Both the position numbers and the translations under genes were made by a program. From positions 1-44,479 of the forward strand of contig JAGFJJ010000020.1 of NCBI GenBank assembly GCA_024102815.1: 44,479 nt of DNA, given 5' to 3'. Below the pieces are notes generated by a model. That model searched no databases, was not told the origin of the DNA, and saw only the letters and a program-made list of their open reading frames with translations. The stretch is from Phycisphaerae bacterium (lineage in GTDB: Bacteria > Planctomycetota > Phycisphaerae > UBA1845). Shown one piece after another: positions 1-8,616 of this stretch (position 1 is its first letter; the number at the start of each line of letters is the position of its first letter).

Positions 1-108
1 CACCATCCGTAACCGACAATCGAAATCAGCACGGGGGAAAGGGGGCGGTGTGTCCCCGGCCCGCTCGCACGCCCGACCACAACGAATCAGCCCGTCTCAT
101 TCGACAAC

Positions 109-456
109 TCATGAAATATGGCGGCTAAACGCTCCGGCACCTGGCCCGGCCATGCAGGCCACAAAATCGCGGTGGTCCAACAGGTTTACCGCCGCGTCGC
201 TGTTGCAATCGCCGGGGGGCAGTGCGAACCAGAATCCGCCAGTGAGCTCATAGCCCCCCCCGGTCATCGTACCCGCATCCCATTGACCGATCGTACCGGA
301 GACTCCATACGCGGCGCCCGCGTCGCTGCTGTACATCACGCCGCCACCGTCGATCGCGGCCCGATTGATCTCGTATTCAGTTGCACAAACGATGCCCGCA
401 ACCACCAGCCCGAAAAGAACCGCGCGACGTCCCGTCACCCATGCCGTTGGCTTCAT
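109..456 (-). CDS. Secreted protein with truncated dockerin-like end
   Basis: A 115-residue protein. A hydrophobic segment at residues 11-25 looks like a signal peptide. A planctomycete-type module follows (GGGVMYSS, GTIGQWDAGTMTGGGYELTGGFWF), then PGDCNSDAAVNLLDHRDF, which resembles the first calcium loop of a type I dockerin-like unit. In relatives a second D-x-D-G-D loop normally follows the CMAGPG segment. Here the frame ends after eleven unrelated-looking residues, so the module is probably truncated. The start ATG overlaps the stop of the upstream fibre-like gene (ATGA), and GAGGAG lies 8 nt before it, so the two are probably translated together. The function is unknown; cell-surface or envelope attachment is an inference. 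Nothing else was seen downstream to the window edge. Confidence 0.7.
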   Translation of the reverse strand: MKPTAWVTGRRAVLFGLVVAGIVCATEYEINRAAIDGGGVMYSSDAGAAYGVSGTIGQWDAGTMTGGGYELTGGFWFALPPGDCNSDAAVNLLDHRDFVACMAGPGAGAFSRHIS

Positions 457-3302
457 CGCTCGGACTCCTCGCTGGAGTTGACAAGCGATCCCAAGGCGGC
501 CTCGAGCCGATCGATGCGGTTTACGAGGGTCTCAATCTCCCGGCGCTGCGCACGGATCGCTTCGTCCTTTTGCTGAACGACTTCGTGCAATCCTTGAATG
601 GCCGCTAGGGCCACGCCGTCCGCATCGATCGTGCCGATATACCGGTCGTCCTCTCCCGTTCCGAAGGCGGCGTAGAAGTCCTGAGCCACCGGACCGATGT
701 GCCGAACCTCCGGCGGTTCACTCTTGTACTGCCAGCGCGTAATGGGTAGATCGACGACCTTGCGGAGGACCTCCTGCGTGTCGATGTCCTCGAATCCTTG
801 CTTGGAGTTCCGGTCACTTCCGTTGGTCCAGACGCCACCGTTTGTCAAGTGCGCGCCGTTACCATTGGTGCTGTTGGTTCCCACGTGGAGTGGATGGGCC
901 GGCGCTGTGTTCCTGCCCATTCCTACCCGCCCTATGTGGGTGATCTGGAACAACGGACAGCACGTTTGCGCGGAGCTGAAGGCACGAATCAGATCACCGG
1001 TCCCGTCGTTCCCGATGACTATCGTGGAATCGCTTCCATTTGAGCGGAAGTCGGCGGCGATTCCGGTACCTGTGCTGGTATTGTCTACGTGGAGCGTGGC
1101 GCCGGATACGCTGTTGTTGCCCCCTACGATCGCCAATTGGTGCGAACCCGGGACTCTTGTACCAATGCCCACATTTCCGGTGTTGCCCTCGATGAACATC
1201 GACAGTTCTTCCGAGCCACGGGCTCCCCTATAAAACTCAATGTCTGCGGCGTCGTTACCGCCACGAAGGAGCAGTCGCGTCGCCTGCTCCGGTTCTCCGT
1301 CGCCATCGTCGTCGGACCCGTCGGACGTAGTCAGCTCCATGGTTTTACTGCCGCCGATCTGGTCCTGCGTGATGCCGACTTGGTTGCTTGTTATGGACTT
1401 TTGAACAGCGAGTGGAACGAGTGGGTCTGTTGTGCCGATGCCGATGCTCCGCTCGAAGTAGTTCCGGCTCCCGGCAGGGCCCGTGAAGAAAGCCCCGAAA
1501 CCACTTGGGCTGCTCGTGCTACCCCACACGGCATAGTTGGTACCGCTCGACGCGGTCGCCGCCGCCGAAACGGCTTTGCCCGACGAGCTGGCGCTCTGAC
1601 CGTGTACCCCACTGGTCACCCCGGCACTATAGGTGGCTAACCCGACAACGCCCCTTCCGAAGTTACCAGAAGCAGTCCCGTACACGCCGTAGCTGGTGCC
1701 CGTGGAAGCGTAAGCGCTGCCATACACGCCATAGTTGACGCCGCTGCCGCTGTCGGCATCGCCACGAACGCCGTAATTCTGCGCGCCATTTCGTGCTGTG
1801 CCATACACCCCTACATTTCTCTCAGAACCGCCGTAGACATCGCCAACTACGCCGGTGAAAGTGCGGGGGCCTCCTTTACTTGCGGTGGCAGCGGGAGGTG
1901 CAACAGTACCAAGAACACCGTACAATCCTCCGACGCCCTTTACGCCGACGCCCTTCCATTCGGTCACCGAATGGTCGCCCAGGATGGCCGGCGTATTGTC
2001 GTCAGCAAGAGTGTGCACGGCGCGGATCGCTTCCTCATTCGCCACCCCGTGTTCAACGTGCAACTTAGTTGCGGGATCCGTGGTGCCGATGCCAACATGG
2101 CCGTCGTCTCGGATCGTCATGTGCCACGAGTCTTTCCAGAAGCCAAGCTTGTTTCCACTGCCTTGCAGAGACCGACCGAAGAACCATTCGTCCACGTCGG
2201 TCACACTCGTGATCCACATGCCAGGGTTGGTTGGCGTGCCGGTGCGAAGCGTCATCTGGCCAAGCACATCGAGACTGCGGCGAGGTGCGGCTGTGCCGAT
2301 CCCGACCTTGCCCGCGGCGTCTACGAAAAGCGCGTCCACCGGATTCCCATCGGAAGCGTCAAGGGAATGGCCGTCGCCAGACCCGATACTGGCTGTCGTT
2401 TGGACCGTGCCGTCGGGAAACTTGAATCCCTTACTGCTGGATTCGATGAGTCCTGATGTAGATACGTCGTTGTCCCCGAAACTGAGGGACCCGTTGATCG
2501 AATAGATGCGGTCGTTCTGGCCGTCCAGTGTGAGCGAGTTGGCCACCCAAACTGCCTCATCGGCCAGCAACAATGACCTGGCGCGGATATCACCGTCCAC
2601 ATCCAATTTCGCGGCCGGAGATGCACCAACCCCGACCAACCCAGTGCGCGTGATCGTCAGGGGCGTGTCTATCACGCTTCCGTTGTCATCGACCGTACGC
2701 ACCTGGAACAGCTCGCCACTCGCCGAGACGCGCCAGGTCTTTCGATCCGGAGCCCCGTCCTCTTGATTGATCTCAATACTTGACGCCCCGCCCGAGCGGG
2801 CAATTCGCAGGCCGCGACCGCCTGTGGCCTGAGCATTTACATCGAACATGAAGTCCGGGTCAGGCTTCGCGACACCCACTCGGCCGATGTTGTCAACGAA
2901 CATCCCACGTGTTTGAAGCGCGTACGGTGCCGCCGTCAACGGTTGGCGTGGGTCCAATGGGTGATAGGTTCCGCCTCCGGCCGGACAACGGACGCGAATC
3001 CCCAACCACTTGGGATCACTGTCGAAGGGCGCGGCTCCGAAATCCAGATCGTCGACCGTGAACAGCCCGTCCTCGACCATTATGTTGGTTTTGGCGATCG
3101 GCCCGTGCAGCTGTGAGCCACCCGATGCGGCACTCCAGATCGAGAACTCGAGATCGCACGTCCCGTCCCATGGGATACCGTCTTTCTTGACCTGGCCTTG
3201 GTACGTGATCGCCGTATCCAGTAGCCCGGCGGAAGCAACTGACGCCCCTCCAACCGTGCCCAGCACCACTGTGAAAATGGACACAAAGTCGTTTCGGAAC
3301 AT
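453..3302 (-). CDS. Fibre-like secreted protein with S74 chaperone domain
   Basis: A protein of about 949 residues. The start chosen is the ATG at 3302, because GGAGG lies 9 nt upstream and a signal peptide follows directly (MFRNDFVSIFTVVLGTVGG..). The open frame extends to 3482 but has no signal there. Domains in order: an N-terminal module with TYQGQVKKDGIPWDG and RQPLTAAPYAL; seven scattered 'GxVGIGTxxP..L.V' repeats typical of trimeric phage-tail-like fibres; a central run of YGVYG-type repeats; and a C-terminal peptidase S74 / intramolecular chaperone domain. That domain has SDRNSK, matching the Ser-Lys self-cleavage dyad spacing, then HIGPVAQDF and a terminal coiled coil. S74 domains direct trimer folding and then cleave themselves off. 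A surface-exposed trimeric fibre is therefore likely; its partner is unknown. It is coupled to the downstream dockerin-like gene. Confidence 0.85.
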   Translation of the reverse strand: MFRNDFVSIFTVVLGTVGGASVASAGLLDTAITYQGQVKKDGIPWDGTCDLEFSIWSAASGGSQLHGPIAKTNIMVEDGLFTVDDLDFGAAPFDSDPKWLGIRVRCPAGGGTYHPLDPRQPLTAAPYALQTRGMFVDNIGRVGVAKPDPDFMFDVNAQATGGRGLRIARSGGASSIEINQEDGAPDRKTWRVSASGELFQVRTVDDNGSVIDTPLTITRTGLVGVGASPAAKLDVDGDIRARSLLLADEAVWVANSLTLDGQNDRIYSINGSLSFGDNDVSTSGLIESSSKGFKFPDGTVQTTASIGSGDGHSLDASDGNPVDALFVDAAGKVGIGTAAPRRSLDVLGQMTLRTGTPTNPGMWITSVTDVDEWFFGRSLQGSGNKLGFWKDSWHMTIRDDGHVGIGTTDPATKLHVEHGVANEEAIRAVHTLADDNTPAILGDHSVTEWKGVGVKGVGGLYGVLGTVAPPAATASKGGPRTFTGVVGDVYGGSERNVGVYGTARNGAQNYGVRGDADSGSGVNYGVYGSAYASTGTSYGVYGTASGNFGRGVVGLATYSAGVTSGVHGQSASSSGKAVSAAATASSGTNYAVWGSTSSPSGFGAFFTGPAGSRNYFERSIGIGTTDPLVPLAVQKSITSNQVGITQDQIGGSKTMELTTSDGSDDDGDGEPEQATRLLLRGGNDAADIEFYRGARGSEELSMFIEGNTGNVGIGTRVPGSHQLAIVGGNNSVSGATLHVDNTSTGTGIAADFRSNGSDSTIVIGNDGTGDLIRAFSSAQTCCPLFQITHIGRVGMGRNTAPAHPLHVGTNSTNGNGAHLTNGGVWTNGSDRNSKQGFEDIDTQEVLRKVVDLPITRWQYKSEPPEVRHIGPVAQDFYAAFGTGEDDRYIGTIDADGVALAAIQGLHEVVQQKDEAIRAQRREIETLVNRIDRLEAALGSLVNSSEESER

Positions 3303-3576
3303 GTTAATCATCCTCCACTTGAGGTCCACGCGCGGAATCCGAACACCGCATCTGTACAGACAGTTGGAAGCGCTACGCCTGCCCATTGACCGGGGCCGGC
3401 TAATCAAATTCCATTCGGGAAAGGCCGCCGAACCATATCCCTGACGCCGTCGACGCGCTGGCCGAGGCTGCCATTCACTCAATCAAACGGACCGGGGGGG
3501 CCAGCAGATGCTGCTGCGACCGTTCTTCCAGCATGCCCGGTTCACGCTATAGGGCATTTACATAACTATTCAAAGC

Positions 3577-3929
3577 TCAATAGTCCGACCGGTGGACATC
3601 GTGATCGAGCGGCGCGCGGAGCGGAGCCAGCGCTTTACGCAGAGCACGCCGCCGCGGGTCGATCGCGACCACGTCCAGCACCGGCCTGGAATCTTGATCG
3701 GCGTCAATCTCACCAGGCCCTTCGTTTGGTACAGTCGCCGGATGCGCTCAACCGTGGCGGTCCCACAACCCAGTTATTCGGCAATCGAAGACTTGGTCCG
3801 GCCTGCATCCGACATCAGGATATTGGTAGTAGCGCTGCAAAACTCGGTCGCCCTGCGCGTTTTGAGACGCAGCCCATCCAAGGCGTCGATCTCGTCGCCC
3901 GTAATCCGATTCTTCCATGTGCGCAGCAT
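3577..3929 (-). pseudogene. IS630-like transposase N-terminal remnant
   Basis: Reading from an ATG at 3929 preceded by GGAGG gives TGDEIDALDGLRLKTRR, then KSSIAE, an in-frame TAA at 3774-3776, then LGCGTATVERIRRLYQ and GLVRLTPIKIPGR. This order (helix-turn-helix, 'TVERIRR', then a proline- and arginine-rich linker) is that of the DNA-binding N-terminus of IS630-family transposases. The catalytic DDE part is absent, so this is a dead fragment. The assignment rests on pattern only and the family level is moderately sure. An AT-rich stretch at 3543-3590 just beyond it could hold a promoter for the fibre gene but has no convincing -35/-10 pair. Confidence 0.5.
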
Positions 3930-4340
3930 AACCTCCTCCCGACGGCTCCGCTGTCAGTACCCATCTCGGCAGTATGGAGGGAACTTGATCAATCATTGTG
4001 TGGAATCACTTGCATGACAAGGACGGCCCCATAGGCGATTTCTGGATACGACATGGCAGACTGGCCCGAACTAAACGCGATCGCCGCAAATCTCGCAGCC
4101 GGCAATCGCTATACATACGGTCAGACTGAAGTCAATTCGTGACATTGATGACATGCGTTGATACTCCCTTCATACACACATGCATATTTATCACAGATTA
4201 TGTCCCGGTAGTCAGATTCGACGAGGAAGTGCGGCGATCGTTTGGATCGACGCGCATCGTTCCGCTGCATGTTCGACGGTTGCCCAGCAGCGACCATCAA
4301 CCCATCAGTATATGCGACGCCGTGTATTGCTCGCCCAATG
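3930..4340. other. Gap with no recognisable gene
   Basis: About 410 bases of relatively AT-rich sequence between the IS630-like remnant and the lipoprotein gene. Short open frames exist on both strands, but none has a plausible ribosome site together with a protein-like composition. No clear promoter or terminator was seen. Confidence 0.4.
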
Positions 4341-5093
4341 TCAGGGCTCGATCCTCAATACAAAGGAGTATTCACTCATGAATTCTCCATTCCAGTTTTG
4401 CAAGATTGTCGTCTCAATCGGTGAAATCGCAAACCCGTGGTTTTGTATATCGCCACCAACCCAAGCGCGAACGATGTCGGTGACACCGATGCTGAAAACG
4501 TCCCTTCGCGTAGGGTCGGTAACTCGCACCGGCCGTGGCACCCAGGTTTCCCCTTGCAAATCGCGTATTTCGGAAGCGACGAACGGCGCGTGGTCAACCG
4601 GATCACGGGACGATGGATCAACTACTTCCACACGCTGGTTCCATGAAGCCGTGGCGACCAGGATCATTACCTCATTCGCGGCCTTCTCATCATCGAGCTT
4701 CTCTCCGGGAAAGACCTGGAGCGTCGCCTTGCTGACGGATTCAATATCGTCCAGGTCAAACCTAACAGCTCCCATCGCCCAGAGACCAAAATAATGCGGA
4801 CACGGGAAAGGGGCGGTACCGCCGTCGTAAGAGTTGGAATATCCGGCCACGATATATCTCGTCGGATCGCTCGGCATCAGGGCTGGCGCAGTCCCATGAC
4901 TGTCCAGTTCGCTGCACCAGATCGCGCCGGGAATCTCGTGCCAGCGGTTGAACACGGTGGCTAGCTCGCTAGGTTCCTTTAGTATGACGTCGTCCAGCGG
5001 GCATCCAGCAACAACCACCGCCAGCACACCGACGACCACGAAGATCATCGAGGAGCGCAAACGCTCTGTGAACAGTGATGTCATGTTTTTCAT
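4341..5093 (-). CDS. Putative lipoprotein, DNRLRE-like
   Basis: A 250-residue protein. The N-terminus is a lipoprotein signal: basic start, hydrophobic stretch FVVVGVLAVVVAGC, with lipobox VAGC near residue 30. The body has the pattern of DNRLRE-type extracellular domains: 'GAVRFDLDDIESVSKATLQVFPGE', a central 'VATASWNQRVEVVDPSS', then 'DVFSIGVTDIVRAWVGG' and 'NHGFAISP' near the end. Such beta-sandwich domains occur in secreted and surface proteins of many bacteria and have no established enzymatic role. GAGG lies 7 nt upstream of the chosen ATG. It is the last complete gene of a minus-strand series of secreted proteins. Family assignment is by motif order and moderately sure; export as a lipoprotein is more certain. 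Confidence 0.75.
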   Translation of the reverse strand: MKNMTSLFTERLRSSMIFVVVGVLAVVVAGCPLDDVILKEPSELATVFNRWHEIPGAIWCSELDSHGTAPALMPSDPTRYIVAGYSNSYDGGTAPFPCPHYFGLWAMGAVRFDLDDIESVSKATLQVFPGEKLDDEKAANEVMILVATASWNQRVEVVDPSSRDPVDHAPFVASEIRDLQGETWVPRPVRVTDPTRRDVFSIGVTDIVRAWVGGDIQNHGFAISPIETTILQNWNGEFMSEYSFVLRIEP

Positions 5094-5102
5094 TTCCGAT
5101 CC

Positions 5103-5216
5103 TCACTTTCTTTCGAAGTCATTATGTGTAAGGAGCAAGTCCGGCTTCGATCCGGTACGCGCGGACGCGATCATCTTTACCGTAATCTTCGCCACAGCTT
5201 TCATGTGTACGATCAT
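5103..5216 (-). CDS. Possible 37-residue coupled small ORF
   Basis: The ATG overlaps the TGA stop of the upstream gene (ATGA), and its own TGA lies inside the ribosome-binding region of the downstream lipoprotein gene. The product would be basic and mildly amphipathic (starts MIVHMKAVAKITVKM). There is no strong Shine-Dalgarno. The position suggests translational coupling, but the ORF is short enough to be chance. Confidence 0.22.
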   Translation of the reverse strand: MIVHMKAVAKITVKMIASARTGSKPDLLLTHNDFERK

Positions 5217-6094
5217 TCCGGTGGGCAATCCGCAAGGCTGATATGCACCGGGAGACGCAGCCATCGTCCAGTTTCCGCATGCGCGCCAGGGATCGCAGGA
5301 CAGTCCGGCTCCGAGGGACAGTCACCGGTGGCACATTCCTCATTAAAGATTCGCCATACACCCGGATACGGACCGTTGAAGAATTCTGTCGTCTCCCCCG
5401 GTTCGAGAACTTTTGCGATCCAGGGCCCGGTTCCCACACGCTTTGTCAATTCAAATCGATAGTCGGAGTCGTTGGTCACCTGCAGAACATCCGTGCCGGA
5501 AACACCCCCGCCGCCGAATGATCCGTAATAATAGTTCACCGTGCCATCAGTTTCCTTGTGGCACAATCGCTCAAAATTGAGCGTACGCCGGTCATACCCA
5601 ACATACACCCGGCCCAGGATGGGCCCGAAGTTCGTGGCGAAATCCGCGAACTCACTATAGGCTGAGCCGGTGATGCCCACGAATACATCGCCGTCTGCCG
5701 GAGCGGTGTGCATCTCGCTGTTAGTCAGTTCGTAGTATTCGAGTGCTCTTTCGTGTTCAAGGCCGGATCCGTAGCTCAATGTGGCTTCCCAACCAGGTTC
5801 GCAGTACGACTTGCAGGCGCATTGATGGTCAACGCACACCGCCCCTGGTGAGCAATCAGACGTTACGGCGCACCCATCGCCCTCGTCCGTACATGGGCCA
5901 CAGAATTCGATGCCGGTGGGCAAGTCAATCTGCCAAGAAATGGTGTAGGAATCTCCCGGGCAGATACTCTCTGGCTCGACTTCGAGTGTGACGCCCACTG
6001 GTGAATCCGGCGGACATTGGGCACCCATGGTAAGTGGAATGCACGCCAGACAAAGGGCCAGTAATCGAATGCTCGGTTTTGTTGCACGGTTCAT
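5213..6094 (-). CDS. Secreted cysteine-rich protein of unknown function
   Basis: A 293-residue protein. The start at 6094 is chosen because GGAG lies 8 nt upstream and a signal sequence follows (RLLALCLACIPLTMGAQC); the frame is open to 6250 without such features. The GAQC end of the signal is only close to a lipobox. The mature part begins with a beta-sandwich-like stretch (VTLEVEPESICPGDSYTISWQID). Next comes a small cysteine-rich knot at about residues 65-100, with at least eight cysteines (CGPC.DEGDGC..TSDC..GAVC..HQCACKSYC). A C-terminal domain of about 170 residues with many aromatic residues, including YYYGSFGGGG, ends the protein. The cysteine knot resembles the 'CTTDADC..G..CV...C.C' units common in planctomycete and myxobacterial secreted proteins. 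Function not recognised. Confidence 0.75.
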   Translation of the reverse strand: MNRATKPSIRLLALCLACIPLTMGAQCPPDSPVGVTLEVEPESICPGDSYTISWQIDLPTGIEFCGPCTDEGDGCAVTSDCSPGAVCVDHQCACKSYCEPGWEATLSYGSGLEHERALEYYELTNSEMHTAPADGDVFVGITGSAYSEFADFATNFGPILGRVYVGYDRRTLNFERLCHKETDGTVNYYYGSFGGGGVSGTDVLQVTNDSDYRFELTKRVGTGPWIAKVLEPGETTEFFNGPYPGVWRIFNEECATGDCPSEPDCPAIPGAHAETGRWLRLPVHISLADCPPE

Positions 6095-6149
6095 GGCGTC
6101 GTCTCCAAACGAACATGGTCGAAAAGCCCTGGATTCGCCATGGCTCAAT

Positions 6150-6596
6150 TCATAAGCAGCAACCAATCCCACCGCCCGCCTCCTCGGCGCGCAGGGCATA
6201 GGGCGTCGGCGAGATTTCCTGCCGCCCCATCGATACCAAGGGCTCTCCAACCGGGCAGTTCACCTGGATCTCAAGCGATCTGGCCTCGCCGTCGAAGGCG
6301 CTGGGACCAAACTGGCCCAACTTGTCCAGCTTGAACGTGGACAGCCCGTTCTTGACCTCCTTCTGAACCAGTTGCGTTCCTAATTCGGTGCCGCCAGGTC
6401 CCGCGCCCATCCAAAGTCCGACGTTGAGGTCGCAGGTCACAGAATTCGGGGATCCAACTGGAGCGCCGTCCTTCTTGAGCTGGCCTTGGTACATGAACGC
6501 CTTTTCGACCGGCTCGGCCACGACTGCCGGCGTGGCGGCCCAGAAGCCAACGGCCAAGCTGGCTAGACCCGACCCCAGACTTTTTCCAGACTGCAT
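6150..6596 (-). CDS. Short paralogue of the fibre N-terminal domain
   Basis: A 148-residue protein from the ATG at 6596, which has AAGGGAG about 8 nt upstream; the frame is open to 6848 without a better site. A signal peptide (SLASLAVGFWAATPAVVA) is followed by MYQGQLKKDGAPVGS, CDLNVGLW, LDKLGQFGPSAFDGEARSLEIQVNCPVGE and RQEISPTPYAL. The same motifs, in the same order, open the fibre-like protein at 453-3302. The protein stops just after PYALRAEEAGGG, the point where fibre repeats begin in the longer one. It is either a truncated paralogue or an independent short version of this domain. The domain is frequent in secreted planctomycete proteins and its role is unknown. Confidence 0.75.
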   Translation of the reverse strand: MQSGKSLGSGLASLAVGFWAATPAVVAEPVEKAFMYQGQLKKDGAPVGSPNSVTCDLNVGLWMGAGPGGTELGTQLVQKEVKNGLSTFKLDKLGQFGPSAFDGEARSLEIQVNCPVGEPLVSMGRQEISPTPYALRAEEAGGGIGCCL

Positions 6597-6951
6597 GAAC
6601 TGTTTCTCCCTTAGTCGTGTGCCTGCTGCGCCAGCCAAGGCGCTGGGACAATTAAGCGCCACGTTTCGATGCGCACTCCGATACGCCGGCCGCGCAGCCT
6701 GTTCTCGATTCAGCCGACTGCGCTTCTGCGGAGACGGGCGCCAGCCTCTCGGCCGATGCGGGGCTGCGTAACCGTCGTTCCTCGCGGAGGTTGTCACGAC
6801 CGAATTCCCTTTTTTGAAAGCCAAAATGGCTGTCGCTCCAATCATCAAGGCTTCCCAATGGTCCCAGGCTGCCCATCTTCACGGCTCGTCCCACCGGGCC
6901 TTCTGGTCGCATGCTCCGAAGGGAATCGCGCCTTGAACTAAAGGTACTCTT
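6597..6951. other. Divergent intergenic region
   Basis: 355 bases between the minus-strand short paralogue and the plus-strand regulator gene. It must hold both promoters, but no convincing -35/-10 pair or operator was seen. The only clear signal is AAAGG 8 nt before the regulator start. Confidence 0.4.
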
Positions 6952-7851
6952 ATGGTTATGCTCCCCAAATGGAAGTTCCCTAAACAGGGGGTAGCCGGGC
7001 CGGCTGCTACATCTCGGACCATGTCGAAATCAAGTGCAATCAGAACGGAAGATGTACGTCATCTCCTGCGCCTGGCTGGGGAATTGAACGAGATTCACGG
7101 CGGACCGATGTCGCAAGCGGATCATTTCTGCGAGTCCGTGGCGAATCTTCTTTCCGCGCAGCTCGTTTTGCTCATGGAGTGGCCCGATGTGCGGCCGGAA
7201 TTGCCAAGTCTGCCCATCTGGACCGTATGCACGGGTTGGCCCGACGCGTCGGGACCGCAGATCTGGCAGCGCTCCATTGTGGAGTGCGAGGAACCTCATC
7301 CGACCATGGAGCGTTTGGTCCGATTTGATTCATCAATGGTCGTAGGGTCTCGGCGTGAGCTGGTTGAGTCAGCGGAGTGGGAGCGATCTACTTTTGTCAA
7401 CGATTACATGCACGCCGTAGGTGTAGACGATCACATCATTCTGCAAAAGGCGATGCCCGTTGGAGGCGGCCTGCTCGGCTGCGGCGTTCATCGCGTGCTG
7501 CGCGATCGACCGTTTACTACTCGAGAGCGACATGTCCTCGAGCTCATCGGCGGAGAATTCGGCTGGTTCTTCAGCCGGCTTTCAGATTCCCTTCGCACCA
7601 TGCCGGCCAAACCCCTTCCGACACGGTATCGGTACACATTCGACGGGCTATTGAAGGGCTTATCTGAGGGGCAAATAGCCTATCGTACGGGGTTAAGCCG
7701 ACACACGATCCACGAATACGTAAAGGCGCTATACAAGCAATTCAACGTATCGAGTCGCGGAGAATTGCTCGCCCTCTTCGTGGATAGGGAGCGTGCCGTG
7801 TGCCGCCGCTTTGTCCATCGCGTGCAAGGAGGCGGAAATGGACCGGACTAG
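6952..7851 (+). CDS. LuxR-type transcriptional regulator
   Basis: A 299-residue protein. The C-terminal 65 residues form a LuxR/FixJ-type helix-turn-helix: 'FDGLLKGLSEGQIAYRTGLSRHTIHEYVKALYKQFNVSSRGELLALFV' matches the GL..kqIA..l.iS..TV..hv..i..Kl.v.sR.el pattern. The usual 'LT.RE' opening is replaced by LPTRYRY. The N-terminal 200 residues show no recognisable receiver or autoinducer domain; they have a GAF-like feel (HFCESVANLLSAQLVLLMEW, then GCGVHRVLRDRPFTTRERHVLELIGGEFGWFF), which is inference. The start at 6952 has AAAGG upstream; ATGs at 6958 and 7021 are alternatives. The stop overlaps the downstream prepilin-like gene by 14 nt, so the two are probably co-transcribed. Confidence 0.8.
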   Translation: MVMLPKWKFPKQGVAGPAATSRTMSKSSAIRTEDVRHLLRLAGELNEIHGGPMSQADHFCESVANLLSAQLVLLMEWPDVRPELPSLPIWTVCTGWPDASGPQIWQRSIVECEEPHPTMERLVRFDSSMVVGSRRELVESAEWERSTFVNDYMHAVGVDDHIILQKAMPVGGGLLGCGVHRVLRDRPFTTRERHVLELIGGEFGWFFSRLSDSLRTMPAKPLPTRYRYTFDGLLKGLSEGQIAYRTGLSRHTIHEYVKALYKQFNVSSRGELLALFVDRERAVCRRFVHRVQGGGNGPD

Positions 7852-8611
7852 CCGACGAACCGGATTTACGCTCATTGAGCTACTTGTAGTCATCGCCATT
7901 CTCTCCGCGCTCATCGCGATCCTGTTGCCCTCGCTATCCCGAGCAAGGGACCTCGCCAAGCTAACGACGTGCGGTAGTCAAATGCGCCAACTTGTCTCCG
8001 CGGTGCATTCCTACGGCATTGATCATCAGGATCGATTCCCCGCAGGCCCGGGCGGGCCCTTCCTCTTTGATCCCACGACATCATGGGCTGACAACGCCAT
8101 GATCGTTTTCTATTCTGCCACGGCGCAGTCTTACGCCGCTCACGGCCTCTTGGTAGAGCAGAAACTCATTGAGCCCGATCTGTTGTTCTGTCCGGGAGAT
8201 GAATTTGGCGGAACCTCCGAGGAGTGGCTGGCTTCGCACAGAACATCGGATGGCCTAAGTTCATATCTGTTCCGCCATCTTCAACAGACCAGTCGGAGCA
8301 ATGTCAGTACCTTGGGCCGAAACGAGACGAACGACGCCGCGCAGGCTGTCCTATTGGATGCGAATCAGTCTGCACCTATAGCTGACTGGCGCCGGCGAAA
8401 TCACAATGGCACCGATGTGAACATTGCATTTCTGGATGGGCACGTGTCTCGCTTCGGCAACGACAAGGGTGCGTTCTCCGTGACCGAAAAGGACTTTGCG
8501 GAGTTTCCGAGATCACTGCGTCACCGAATCGACCAGGTCCTCATTGCGGCAGACTTCGCGGCAGGAGGTGACCCAAACGCCGCACCGAAACTTGAAGCTC
8601 GGAAACGGTAA
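7838..8611 (+). CDS. Prepilin-like protein with H-x9-DG motif
   Basis: A 257-residue protein. A perfect AAGGAGG lies 5 nt before the ATG at 7838, which decides the start; it overlaps the regulator gene by 14 nt. The N-terminus is a class III (type IV prepilin/pseudopilin) signal: RRTG followed by FTLIELLVVIAILSALIAILLPSL, cleaved after the glycine by a prepilin peptidase. ARDLAKLTTCGSQMRQL continues the pilin helix. Near the C-terminus HNGTDVNIAFLDGHV carries the H-x9-DG motif of the abundant planctomycete pseudopilin-like (DUF1559-type) families. These proteins are thought to be exported by type II secretion-like machinery, with individual roles mostly unknown. The pairing with a LuxR-type gene suggests local regulation (inference). 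Confidence 0.85.
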   Translation: MDRTSRRTGFTLIELLVVIAILSALIAILLPSLSRARDLAKLTTCGSQMRQLVSAVHSYGIDHQDRFPAGPGGPFLFDPTTSWADNAMIVFYSATAQSYAAHGLLVEQKLIEPDLLFCPGDEFGGTSEEWLASHRTSDGLSSYLFRHLQQTSRSNVSTLGRNETNDAAQAVLLDANQSAPIADWRRRNHNGTDVNIAFLDGHVSRFGNDKGAFSVTEKDFAEFPRSLRHRIDQVLIAADFAAGGDPNAAPKLEARKR

Positions 8612-8616
8612 GGCGC

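Noticed and set aside
4362..4380. AAAGGAG followed by ATG on the plus strand
   Set aside because: A good ribosome-site look-alike, but it lies inside the 3' end of the lipoprotein gene on the opposite strand and the frame has no protein-like features.
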